From: JAYZBC01 sp036339375
Lineage (GTDB): Bacteria > Pseudomonadota > Alphaproteobacteria > MPNO01 > UBA2964
Assembly: GCA_036339375.1 (NCBI GenBank)
Contig: JAYZBC010000064.1
Coordinates: forward strand, 1 to 32,619
Direction of reading: 5' to 3'
DNA length: 32,619 nucleotides
The translations under genes and the position numbers were made by a program. The stretch's first letter is position 1. Each line of letters begins with the position of its first letter. The notes beneath the pieces were generated by a model that saw only the letters and a program-made list of their open reading frames with translations, searched no databases and had not been told where the DNA came from. Below are positions 25,063 to 32,619 of the stretch, in pieces.

Positions 25063-26469
25063 ATGCCGCATACTTTAAGATCTTTTTTGGAAGCCATAGA
25101 TAATAGAATTTTGCATATTCGAGATGAGGTCGATCCTGTAAAACAGATAGGGTATTTATGTTCTGAAAGTAAACACCCGTTATTGTTTCATAAATTACTG
25201 GGTTTTGATAGTTGGCGACTGACAGATATCCTTATCAAGGACCGAAGAGGGCAAGCTAAAGCCCTAGGTTTGGAAAAACAAAATGAAGTTTGCCCTTACC
25301 TTGCAAAGCAGATGTCCAAGGGCGCTGGAAAATCTGTCTTGGTTGAAAGTGGACCCGTTAAAGAAGTTAAACTGCTGGGCGATGAAGCAGATATTCGTCA
25401 ATTGCCCATTCCTATTCATAGCCAAGGTGATGCCGGCCGCTATCTTGGTTCTGGAATTACGATCACCCGCGATCCTGAAACCGGAATTCGGAACGAGTCA
25501 ATTTTGCGAGTCCAATTAACTGACGATCCCCATAAAGCTCCATTTTGGATGGCGGCACGACACAATTATCAACACTATCTAAAATACGTCGAACGCGGTG
25601 AACCCATGCCAATGGCCTTCGCTATTGGCTTACACCCGGTTTATGAAATTATGGCGAACTGGTCAGGTATTCACAAAGATTTTGACGAGTTGGAGTATGC
25701 CGCTGGGGTCCTGGACGAAACGGTGGAAATGGTGAAATGTGAAACCATTGATCTTGAAGTGCCTGCGCATGCAGAAGTCATTATTGAAGGTACCGTTGAT
25801 CCAACTGAACGCATGATGGAGGGCCCGTTTGGGGAGTTTACCAATTTTGGATTTGGTGCTGAAGGCCCGGCGCCAGTTTTCACTACAACTGCTATCACCC
25901 ACCGAAAGGATCCAATTTTTCGTCATATGCAAGCGACTTGGTTTACGGACCATCAACCTCTGATCACTCTTCCCATGGAAGCGACTTACTATAATAGGCT
26001 ACGAAATACTCAAGGAAATACAAATGTTTTGGACGTTTTTGTACCACCCTGGGCTTCCCAGTTTTTGATGATTGTTCAAGTGGAAGCCAAGTGGGACGGC
26101 CAAATCAACGATATGCTAATGTCAGCGCTTTCGGGACCAAACCTTCACGTAAAAACAGTAATTGCCGTCGATGAAGATGTGGATATTTATAACGCTGAGG
26201 ATATTCTTTGGGCAGTTGCCACCCGGTGTGATCCAGAACAGCATGTTCGAATTCAACCAGGGTCTAGATTGCATCCGCTTGATGCCATTATTCCCGAAAT
26301 TGGTGATGAGTATACGGTCATGAGAATTGGTGGCAAGATGGGGATTGATGCAACAAAACCTGCAACTTGGCGTAAGGAAGAACGTCAAAAGTTCACACGT
26401 GTTGATCCAATGGGTAAAGGGGAGGCCGCCATTGAACGGTTGCTAGAGATGGTACGGCAGCCTCTTTAA
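25063..26469 (+). CDS. UbiD-family prenylated-FMN decarboxylase
   Basis: The ATG at 25063 is preferred over the TTG at 25027, since MPHTLRSFLEAID matches the usual UbiD opening. The product has 468 residues. Visible landmarks are NESILRVQLTDDPH (manganese and prFMN phosphate region), LEVPAHAEVIIEG (231-243), EGPFGEFTNF (253-262, with the catalytic Arg/Glu region nearby) and a C-terminal GIDATKPATW segment. UbiD enzymes reversibly decarboxylate unsaturated or aromatic acids and need prFMN from UbiX, which is not in this window. It leads a tight plus-strand operon; the next start is 12 bases after its stop. Confidence 0.88.
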   Translation: MPHTLRSFLEAIDNRILHIRDEVDPVKQIGYLCSESKHPLLFHKLLGFDSWRLTDILIKDRRGQAKALGLEKQNEVCPYLAKQMSKGAGKSVLVESGPVKEVKLLGDEADIRQLPIPIHSQGDAGRYLGSGITITRDPETGIRNESILRVQLTDDPHKAPFWMAARHNYQHYLKYVERGEPMPMAFAIGLHPVYEIMANWSGIHKDFDELEYAAGVLDETVEMVKCETIDLEVPAHAEVIIEGTVDPTERMMEGPFGEFTNFGFGAEGPAPVFTTTAITHRKDPIFRHMQATWFTDHQPLITLPMEATYYNRLRNTQGNTNVLDVFVPPWASQFLMIVQVEAKWDGQINDMLMSALSGPNLHVKTVIAVDEDVDIYNAEDILWAVATRCDPEQHVRIQPGSRLHPLDAIIPEIGDEYTVMRIGGKMGIDATKPATWRKEERQKFTRVDPMGKGEAAIERLLEMVRQPL

Positions 26470-26481
26470 AAGGAATTTGGG

Positions 26482-27342
26482 ATGGATATTGATACAATTG
26501 ATTTTTCAGTTGAAAAACTTTCTCCAAATATTGGGGCAGAAATTAAAGGAATAGATCTCAACAAAAAACAAACACCCCAGACGGTTGCTGCACTCAAACA
26601 GGCATGGCTGGATCACATTGTTCTATTGTTTCGAAAACAGGATCTGACGCAAGAGGCACAATTGCGGGCGACAGAATTTTTTGGTCCAGTTGGTTACCTC
26701 GCACGTCCGGCAAATGAGTACCCTAGAGGTTACGATAAGTTGTTACCTAATGTGATGCTCATTTCCAATATTCGAGAGGACGGTGAACCCATAGGAGCTC
26801 TTCCCGATGGCGAAATGATGTTTCACCATGATATGTTACATGCGGATATTCCACATAAAGGGACTATGCTCTATTCAGTTGAAATTCCGAGCCAAGGGGG
26901 ACATACCTTATTTGCAAGTGGGTATGCGGCTTATGAAACTTTACCTGAAGAAATAAGAGGGTCTTTGGAAGGGAGGACAGCAAAACACCATTATAACTAT
27001 GGATCAACCCAAAAGGGGGATGGCAAGGGAACTGTAGCCTTTTCAGATTCAGAACACCCAGTTTTTCGTACCCATGAGGAAACCGGGAAAAAGGCAATTT
27101 ACGTAAACAGATTAATGTCTGAAGAAGTAGTTGGCCTGCCAAAAAAAGAAAGTGACCGCTTGCTTAACACTTTATTTGATCACTCAGAAAAAAGAGACTT
27201 TGTTTATGAACATGTATGGGATGTTGGTGACTTGTTGCTTTGGGATAACAGATGTTCTTCACATGCTCGGACTGACTTTCCCGACGGAGAAAGAAGGTTG
27301 CTGCTGCGGACCACTATCGAAGGTGATACAAAGCCCTTTTAA
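26482..27342 (+). CDS. TauD/TfdA-family 2OG-Fe(II) dioxygenase
   Basis: The 286-residue protein begins 12 bases after the UbiD stop, with AAGGA as ribosome binding site. Iron ligands are His115 and Asp117 in FHHDM and His261 in SSHARTDF, with Arg276 in LLRTTI for 2-oxoglutarate. WDNRC precedes the distal His. It shares a long, near-identical block (ISNIREDGEPIG and PDGEMMFH) with the partial dioxygenase at 31829, so the two are close paralogues. It is less like the one at 17949. Its operon partners suggest it hydroxylates a compound before or after UbiD decarboxylation. Confidence 0.87.
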   Translation: MDIDTIDFSVEKLSPNIGAEIKGIDLNKKQTPQTVAALKQAWLDHIVLLFRKQDLTQEAQLRATEFFGPVGYLARPANEYPRGYDKLLPNVMLISNIREDGEPIGALPDGEMMFHHDMLHADIPHKGTMLYSVEIPSQGGHTLFASGYAAYETLPEEIRGSLEGRTAKHHYNYGSTQKGDGKGTVAFSDSEHPVFRTHEETGKKAIYVNRLMSEEVVGLPKKESDRLLNTLFDHSEKRDFVYEHVWDVGDLLLWDNRCSSHARTDFPDGERRLLLRTTIEGDTKPF

Positions 27343-27371
27343 GCCTTTATTTGAATTTCAAGGTTTGTAAA

Positions 27372-29732
27372 ATGAATCTGTCACCGTGGGGTATCGGGCA
27401 ACCTGTCCGCCGTCGGGAAGATTTACGTTTTCTCAAAGGTGAAGCCCGTTTTACAGATGACGTCAAAATTCCAGACCAACTTTTTGGTTTTGTTGTACGG
27501 AGCCCTCATGCTCATGCTTTTATCCAAAAAATTAATTTTACGCTTGCCACTAAAATACCAGGTGTTCATCTGGTTTTAACAGCAGCCGATTATGAGGCGG
27601 ACGGGTTTGGCCCTATCCCCCATTCTCCAAATCCCGCCCATATTAATCGGCCGAAACAACCTGCTTTTGATAACAAAAATGGCTCACCGGTTTTTCAGAG
27701 CGAACACTGGCCTTTAGCTAAAACAAAAGTACGTTATTTGGGGGAGCCTGTGGCTTTTGTTGTTGCAAATTCTTTGGAAACGGCGGAGGAGGCAGGGGCA
27801 TTAATAGACATTACCTATCAACCGATTGATGCCGTAACTAATGTTCGATGCGCTATCTCAGAAAATGCCCCGTCTCTTTGGGACGGCACTCCAGGGAATA
27901 TTTGTTTTGATTCCGAATTGGGTGATCAAAAAGCAGTGGAAGCAGCTTTTGCCGAGGCGGTTTATGTTGTGAGTTTGTCTCTTAAAAATAACAGAATTTC
28001 TGCTGTGCCTTTGGAGCCACGGGGTGGCATCGGAGTTTATGATAAAGATAAAGAACATTATACGTTAATGACAGGGAGCCAGGGTGCCCACCGTTTAAAG
28101 GATCCCCTGGTTAAACTGTTGGGTTGTCCCGCTAATTCTGTGCGCGTCATCTGTGGAGATGTTGGTGGTGGTTTTGGGATGCGCAACTGGTTGTTTCCAG
28201 AGCTTGTCCTTGTGATTTGGGCTGCCAAACGTTGTGGTCAGCCAGTAAAATGGATTTCAAGTCGTTCAGAATCTTTTGTCAGTGATATGCAAGCCCGGGA
28301 TTTAGCAACTTTTGCCAAACTTGCTTTAGATGGTAGTGGAAAATTTCTTGCAGTGTCTTTTGATCATCTCAGCAACATTGGCGCCCACACTATTTCTTTC
28401 GTGCCTTTGGCAAACGGGGTTCGTTTGGTGACGAGTATTTACGACATACCGCATGCTTTCGTTCGAGCTCGAGGGGTGGTTACTAATACTCTTCCGACTG
28501 GTCCTTATCGTGGGGCTGGACGGCCGGAGGCAATGTTTAATATTGAGAGGCTAATTGATGTTGCGGCTGCTGAAACTGGTATCGGACGGCTTGCAATCCG
28601 TCGACGTAATTTAATTCCAATCGGTAAATCAACGTATCGCAATGCAGTGGGTTTGACCTATGAATGTGGCGCCTTTCTTGAAAATATGGAAAATGTTGTT
28701 GAGTTGTCTCATTGGGATGCATTTGAAAAACGGCGTTTAGAATCTGCATCCAGAGGCATGCTTAGGGGAATTGGGTTAGCAAATTACATTGAGACGCCCG
28801 TGGGTTTTCCAAGAGAAGTCTGTAATATAACAATAAATCAGAATGGCCTGGTAATCGTTGTCGTTGGCACCCAAAGCCATGGCCAAGGGCATGAAACCAG
28901 TTTTTCCCAAGTTATTTCTGATCAACTCGGCGTAGGGTTTGATTCAATTAAATTGGTTAGTGGTGATACAGATCTAATCTCCGATGGGGGTGGGAGCCAT
29001 TCAGATCGATCAATGCGTATCGCCGGTACTTTGATGGTTAATGGGTGTGAAACATTAATAAAAAAGGGCCAAACTTTTGCCGCAGAGATGCTAGAAGCGC
29101 ATGTGGAAGATGTAGAATTTCTAAATGGGCAGTACAGAGTGACAGGTACAGATCATACAGTAGGGTTGATTGAAATAGCGCAAAGAGCAGCCATAAAAGG
29201 CTCACCTTTGGAAGCAAATGAAAAATTTAATGGACGAATTCCTGCTTACCCAAACGGTAGTGCGGTAGCTGAAATAGAAGTTGACCCCGAAACCGGAAAT
29301 ATAGAGGTTTGCCGCTGGACAAGTGTAGATGATGTGGGCCGAGTTATTAATCCTATGATAGTAGAAGGTCAAACCCATGGAGGTATAGCCCAGGGAATTG
29401 GCCAGGGTTTATACGAAGATATAGGTTACGAAGAGAAAAGTGGACAACTTCGCGGGGGAACACTCCTAGACTACTGTATTCCACGTGCAGATCATTTTCC
29501 GTTTTTTCAAACAGAGACTGCTAACAACGCTCCCACTGCTGGAAATCCGTTAGGCGTTAAAGGCGGGGGAGAAGGTGGAACCATACCGGCTCTAGGCGCT
29601 TTATTTAATGCAATTCTTGACGCCTTGAAGCCAATGGGTGTAAGCGAAGTCACTATGCCTGCTACACCATATTGTGTGTGGCAGGCCATTCAAAATGCGA
29701 AACAAAAAACCGTTCAGTTGTTCCAATCCTGA
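27372..29732 (+). CDS. CoxL-like molybdopterin-binding oxidoreductase large subunit
   Basis: The ATG at 27372 is preferred over TTG 27351; IGQPVRRREDLRFLKGEARF is the normal opening of this family. The 786-residue product has the aldehyde oxidase/xanthine dehydrogenase large-subunit layout: GDVGGGFGMR, PYRGAGRPEA (about 377-387), QSHGQGHETSFSQ, and GGGEGG with the catalytic Glu734. The CO dehydrogenase active-site loop (VAYRCSFR) is not seen, so CO oxidation is unlikely. It would hydroxylate an aldehyde or heteroaromatic carbon. The [2Fe-2S] and FAD subunits are missing from this operon. It is the third gene after UbiD and TauD-like and overlaps the convergent exporter gene by 19 bases. Confidence 0.87.
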   Translation: MNLSPWGIGQPVRRREDLRFLKGEARFTDDVKIPDQLFGFVVRSPHAHAFIQKINFTLATKIPGVHLVLTAADYEADGFGPIPHSPNPAHINRPKQPAFDNKNGSPVFQSEHWPLAKTKVRYLGEPVAFVVANSLETAEEAGALIDITYQPIDAVTNVRCAISENAPSLWDGTPGNICFDSELGDQKAVEAAFAEAVYVVSLSLKNNRISAVPLEPRGGIGVYDKDKEHYTLMTGSQGAHRLKDPLVKLLGCPANSVRVICGDVGGGFGMRNWLFPELVLVIWAAKRCGQPVKWISSRSESFVSDMQARDLATFAKLALDGSGKFLAVSFDHLSNIGAHTISFVPLANGVRLVTSIYDIPHAFVRARGVVTNTLPTGPYRGAGRPEAMFNIERLIDVAAAETGIGRLAIRRRNLIPIGKSTYRNAVGLTYECGAFLENMENVVELSHWDAFEKRRLESASRGMLRGIGLANYIETPVGFPREVCNITINQNGLVIVVVGTQSHGQGHETSFSQVISDQLGVGFDSIKLVSGDTDLISDGGGSHSDRSMRIAGTLMVNGCETLIKKGQTFAAEMLEAHVEDVEFLNGQYRVTGTDHTVGLIEIAQRAAIKGSPLEANEKFNGRIPAYPNGSAVAEIEVDPETGNIEVCRWTSVDDVGRVINPMIVEGQTHGGIAQGIGQGLYEDIGYEEKSGQLRGGTLLDYCIPRADHFPFFQTETANNAPTAGNPLGVKGGGEGGTIPALGALFNAILDALKPMGVSEVTMPATPYCVWQAIQNAKQKTVQLFQS

Positions 29733-30517
29733 ATACCTTTGTAAACGAGAATTGTTCCTCCCGCGAAAAGCAGAACTTGAAGAGCTTGATAGAAATTTTT
29801 ACTGCTGCTTTTTCTAAAAGTTTGGCTTCCAAGCCAAGTTGCTAACACGACCACCGGTGCCAAAAACAAGCCTTCCAAAATGACGGTTAAAGAAATAAAC
29901 CCAGAAAAAGACAAAGCGGAAAACCGCATAATCATAGCAATTGTCGACAACATCAGTGTTGTGCCGCGTAATTTTATGGCCCCCTGACACGCGTGTTTTA
30001 GAAAGACAACTAAAAAGTAAAAGGCACCAGCCCCGCTCAGACCTCCAATCATTCCTCCTATAAACGAAAAACCAACTGTCACCCAACGCAAACGAAATTC
30101 AATAAAATTAGCAAAATATTCCACTAATTTAAACGTATCCATGAGAATGATAACGCTAATGATAATACCTAATATCAGAGCTAGCTTTTCAGCAGATAAA
30201 ATCGAAAAAAGCCAAACACCAAAAACTGTTCCAATAATGAGCCCTAAAAACAATTGTTTGGCTATTTGCCAGTCCGCAGTTCTGAAACCTTGTGGCAGTA
30301 AATGGGCTTGAGACACCAGCGAAGTCATAAGAGAGAGAATGATGGCGTGGTGGGGTCCTAGGATGAATGTTGTTACAAGCACGATTGGGAGGTTAGACCC
30401 AAAACCAAAGGCACCTCTTACGAAACATCCAAACCCATGGGCTAATGCGACCACGATTATTGCCCCAAGTGAAAAACTCTCAAATGGCACAGGAATTGTG
30501 ATTAACCAATCAAACAT
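29714..30517 (-). CDS. TauE/SafE-family membrane exporter
   Basis: The ATG at 30517 is preferred over the TTG at 30526, giving 267 residues. The protein is highly hydrophobic, with about seven or eight membrane spans. GAFGFGSNLPIV in the first third and the GGMIGGLSGAGAFYF turn in the middle fit the two-repeat glycine-rich motifs of the family. TauE/SafE proteins carry sulfite, sulfoacetate or small organic acids out of the cell. It lies among TauD-like dioxygenases, which can release sulfite from sulfonates, so sulfite export is an attractive but unproven role. It follows the cyclodeaminase-like gene by 74 bases on the same strand, and its 3' end overlaps the CoxL-like gene. Confidence 0.82.
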   Translation of the reverse strand: MFDWLITIPVPFESFSLGAIIVVALAHGFGCFVRGAFGFGSNLPIVLVTTFILGPHHAIILSLMTSLVSQAHLLPQGFRTADWQIAKQLFLGLIIGTVFGVWLFSILSAEKLALILGIIISVIILMDTFKLVEYFANFIEFRLRWVTVGFSFIGGMIGGLSGAGAFYFLVVFLKHACQGAIKLRGTTLMLSTIAMIMRFSALSFSGFISLTVILEGLFLAPVVVLATWLGSQTFRKSSSKNFYQALQVLLFAGGTILVYKGIQDWNN

Positions 30518-30591
30518 GCTAACCAAATTTTAAGGAACTCATGCTTTCCGTAATTGAAAGAGAAAACAAGAAATTCTAATTTTAACGTTAT

Positions 30592-31686
30592 TTATTGTGT
30601 TCCTGGTACAGGGATATCTAATTCAGTGCCGCGACCTTGTTCTTTGGCTCGGTCAAAAACAATCTTTGCAAGCGCCATGTCCGCGGCCGCGGTACCGTTG
30701 TTATTGAAATGGTAGGTTATTTGCTCATCAGAGGTTCGGCTTGGCTTAGTTCCCGACAAAACAGAACCTAAGGAATAAATATCCTCTTCAGTAATGATTC
30801 CTTGCTGGATGGGGTCGTAGAGGCCAGCCTGTTTTTCCTGTGTTACAGACTCTACATGATTGACTACAATAATGTCAGACTTTCGTACAGTTTCATCATC
30901 ATTTTCGCGTCGACCGCTTTTTAGCCAACCGCCTTCCACCAAGGCACTGTTAGATCCGACGACCGTTACAACATGTTGTCCCGGCTCCAACAAGGAACCA
31001 TCAAAAACCGGAACATTTGAATCCGTGGCGGTGATAACAACATCTGAGTTTTTGATTACTTCCTCCGGGCTTTCGACGGGGATCACTTCCTTGTCAATCA
31101 TAGGCCCCATGCGGTCACAGAAAGCAACCCTATTTTCAGGATTACGACTAAACACTTTAACCTTTTTAATATCCCGCACGGCATTAATTGCCAGAATTTT
31201 ATTAACCGCTTGTCCGCCAGAACCAAACAGGCCAAAGATCTCCGAATTTTTTCTGGAAAGAATATCTACACCCACACCCGTTGTTGCACCTGTTCGAAAG
31301 GCCATTACGCTTGTAAACCCAGTACGATCGTCAAAAAGTTCACCCACCATGATACCATCAAGTTTAGCTGTTTTGGAGTTCCATAGCAGGTAAACAGGAT
31401 GTTCCCGGTAGTCCAATGATTGGTTCTCTTCATCATGCGTGATCAATTCACCGCGGGTTAGCGATCCAATTACACCTAACCCCGGGATACCCCCGGGGAA
31501 ATTTGATATCCGGACGTTATCGGGTGAATGTACGCGCCGCCGAGGGGCATTAACTATAGGAAATACGTCCGCTTCTTCATAACCTTGGGCAATGGCTTCA
31601 ATGGCCTCTTCCATAGTTATTAATCCCTTAATCTCGTGGGGGCCAAGAAAAAGAATTGCATTTCTGTTCGGTAGTTCGGTGTTCAT
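30592..31686 (-). CDS. Ornithine cyclodeaminase / mu-crystallin family protein
   Basis: The ATG at 31686 with GAGG 10 bases upstream is preferred over the TTG at 31695, giving 364 residues. The nucleotide motif is GLFGSGGQA (about 152-160), preceded by the MAFRTGATTGVG segment typical of the family. VITATDSNVPVF and GVLSG-like DIYSLGSVLSGTKPSR segments complete it. Members include ornithine cyclodeaminase, alanine dehydrogenase and ketimine reductases, so the substrate is open. The AG at about 95 extends the N-terminal dimer part. The length is slightly above the usual 320-350. It is divergent from the partial TauD-like gene, with 142 bases between them. Confidence 0.8.
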   Translation of the reverse strand: MNTELPNRNAILFLGPHEIKGLITMEEAIEAIAQGYEEADVFPIVNAPRRRVHSPDNVRISNFPGGIPGLGVIGSLTRGELITHDEENQSLDYREHPVYLLWNSKTAKLDGIMVGELFDDRTGFTSVMAFRTGATTGVGVDILSRKNSEIFGLFGSGGQAVNKILAINAVRDIKKVKVFSRNPENRVAFCDRMGPMIDKEVIPVESPEEVIKNSDVVITATDSNVPVFDGSLLEPGQHVVTVVGSNSALVEGGWLKSGRRENDDETVRKSDIIVVNHVESVTQEKQAGLYDPIQQGIITEEDIYSLGSVLSGTKPSRTSDEQITYHFNNNGTAAADMALAKIVFDRAKEQGRGTELDIPVPGTQ

Positions 31687-31766
31687 TTGATCCAAGCCTC
31701 ATGGTGGTTTTTAAAAAGGTATCCTATTTGCGTGTTAGGTCTCAATCAAGCTAACCCGGTTCTCCA

Positions 31767-31794
31767 TTGAGGCAAAAATTTTTTTCTATATAAT
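31767..31794 (+). promoter_or_regulatory. Candidate sigma-70 promoter for the third TauD-like gene
   Basis: TTGAGG (31767-31772), a 16-base spacer and a perfect TATAAT (31789-31794) stand 35 bases before the ATG of the last gene. The likely transcript start leaves a leader of about 30 bases. It is the clearest promoter in the window. Confidence 0.55.
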
Positions 31795-31828
31795 CGGTTG
31801 TGCTTTTTGGTATGAAGTTAGGCTACAA

Positions 31829-32619
31829 ATGAAAATTACGGTAGAACCTATGGATGCTCCTACGGGTGCGTGTGTTACAGGGGTAGATCTTGGAAAAAGT
31901 TTAGACTTGGACACCTACGCTGAAATTCATCAGGCGTGGCTAGATTTCCAGGTTTTGGTCTTTCCTGACCAAAACATTTCTGAAGAAGACCAAATTCGGT
32001 TCACGAAACATTGGGGAGACATGCCCCGTCGAAAACGTTACGCAGGACGTCCGGAAGAAGGGCGACGAAGCCACGAATCGATAATGTTGATCTCAAATAT
32101 TAGGGAAGACGGTGAACCCATTGGCTCTTTGCCTGATGGCGAAATGATGTTTCACTCTGATGGCCAATATGACGAACATCCCTACCGCTACACTATGCTT
32201 TATGCAGTGGAAATACCGTCTATTGGTGGCAATACACTGTTTGCGAATTTGTATAAAGCCTACCAGACTTTGCCAAATGATTTGAAAAAGCGGTTGGTGA
32301 ATGTCCGGGCCCAACACGGATATTATGCGGGCCGTCATGTTACTCCCGAAATTCTAAAGACATTAGGGATTAAAAAAGTTTCTGATTCCTGGTCTCATCC
32401 AGTTTTGACCTTGCATGAAGAAACCCGACAAACAGTTCTATATGTAAGCCGTTTGCTAACAACAAAACTCATTGGGTTACCAGAACCGGAAGCTGAAAAT
32501 ATTCTTGATGAGCTACTGAACCATTGTGAACGTGAAATGTTGATTTACGAGCATGTTTGGTCAAAGGGTGATTTTGTGATTTGGGATAACCGATGTCTTA
32601 ACCATGCGCGCACAGATTT
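31829..32619 (+). CDS. TauD/TfdA-family 2OG-Fe(II) dioxygenase, 3' end outside the window
   Basis: This frame starts at ATG 31829 and stays open to the last base, so 263 codons are visible and the C-terminus lies outside. Iron ligands His109 and Asp111 are in MMFHSDG. The last visible segment, WDNRCLNHARTDF, includes the distal His. The closing Arg should follow just beyond the end. The block ISNIREDGEPIG and the PDGEMMFH motif match the dioxygenase at 26482 almost exactly, so the two are paralogues. The N-terminus MKITVEPMDAPTGACVTGVD is the normal TauD opening. The good promoter upstream suggests it starts a separate transcript. Confidence 0.88.
   Translation, partial: MKITVEPMDAPTGACVTGVDLGKSLDLDTYAEIHQAWLDFQVLVFPDQNISEEDQIRFTKHWGDMPRRKRYAGRPEEGRRSHESIMLISNIREDGEPIGSLPDGEMMFHSDGQYDEHPYRYTMLYAVEIPSIGGNTLFANLYKAYQTLPNDLKKRLVNVRAQHGYYAGRHVTPEILKTLGIKKVSDSWSHPVLTLHEETRQTVLYVSRLLTTKLIGLPEPEAENILDELLNHCEREMLIYEHVWSKGDFVIWDNRCLNHARTD

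Noticed and set aside
27372..29732. Form I carbon monoxide dehydrogenase large subunit
   Set aside because: The characteristic active-site loop VAYRCSFR is not present; the site reads PYRGAGR, as in other members of the superfamily.
30860..31393. 177-residue open frame antisense to the cyclodeaminase-like gene
   Set aside because: The opposite strand encodes clear family motifs over the whole stretch; the antisense product is Ser/Thr/Pro-rich low-information sequence.
1..32619. CRISPR array, insertion sequence or prophage
   Set aside because: No regularly spaced short repeats, transposase, integrase or phage structural gene could be recognised on either strand.

Overview
The window looks like an accessory, catabolic stretch of chromosome from a low-GC Gram-negative bacterium, most likely a marine alphaproteobacterium. 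This is inferred from the AT-rich base use, the exported small protein at 985-1329 whose tail resembles one common in marine alphaproteobacteria, the alphaproteobacterial-type tRNA-Val body, and the mix of gene families. No rRNA, ribosomal protein or other taxonomic marker is present, so the assignment is tentative. No integrase, transposase, CRISPR array or phage gene was seen.

Layout. (1) 1-5 kb: four alpha/beta hydrolase genes of dienelactone-hydrolase type (three with signal peptides), a C-terminal scrap of a further one, and a small exported protein, separated by repeat-rich, hairpin-rich intergenic DNA. (2) 5.26-5.34 kb: a tRNA-Val(GAC) body without its 5' acceptor strand, just before an unusual asparaginase-fold protein. 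(3) 7.2-14.4 kb: a decayed short-chain dehydrogenase, an ACMSD-like amidohydrolase, a glutathione transferase, a peroxiredoxin-like/prolyl-4-hydroxylase-like fusion, a second 2OG-Fe(II) oxygenase, a kynurenine-formamidase-like esterase and a Rieske oxygenase. (4) 14.5-17.8 kb, minus strand: a group D flavin monooxygenase, a hydratase-aldolase of the DapA superfamily and a UDP-glucuronate-decarboxylase-like enzyme. (5) 17.9-21.2 kb, plus strand: TauD-like dioxygenase, FMN 2-hydroxyacid oxidase and amidohydrolase. (6) 21.3-24.9 kb, minus strand: VOC protein, luciferase-like monooxygenase and GMC oxidoreductase. (7) 25.0-29.7 kb, plus strand: a tight UbiD / TauD-like / CoxL-like operon. (8) 29.7-32.6 kb: a TauE/SafE exporter and an ornithine-cyclodeaminase-like gene on the minus strand, then a divergent third TauD-like gene that runs off the window.

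How the genes fit together (inference). Regions 3-8 combine activating oxygenases (Rieske, group D flavin, luciferase-like, five 2OG-Fe(II) enzymes), oxidation of alcohols, hydroxyacids and possibly aldehydes (GMC, FMN oxidase, CoxL-like), decarboxylation (UbiD, two amidohydrolases) and C-C cleavage (NahE-like aldolase). This suggests dismantling of an aromatic, terpenoid or sulfonated organic compound. No redox partner proteins, no CoxS/CoxM subunits, no UbiX and no transcriptional regulator were recognised here, so the cluster must rely on partners encoded elsewhere. The most unusual items are the tRNA-like element, the asparaginase-fold protein lacking the usual Thr-Asp motif, a hydrolase with Arg at the catalytic His position, and the peroxiredoxin-like/2OG oxygenase fusion.
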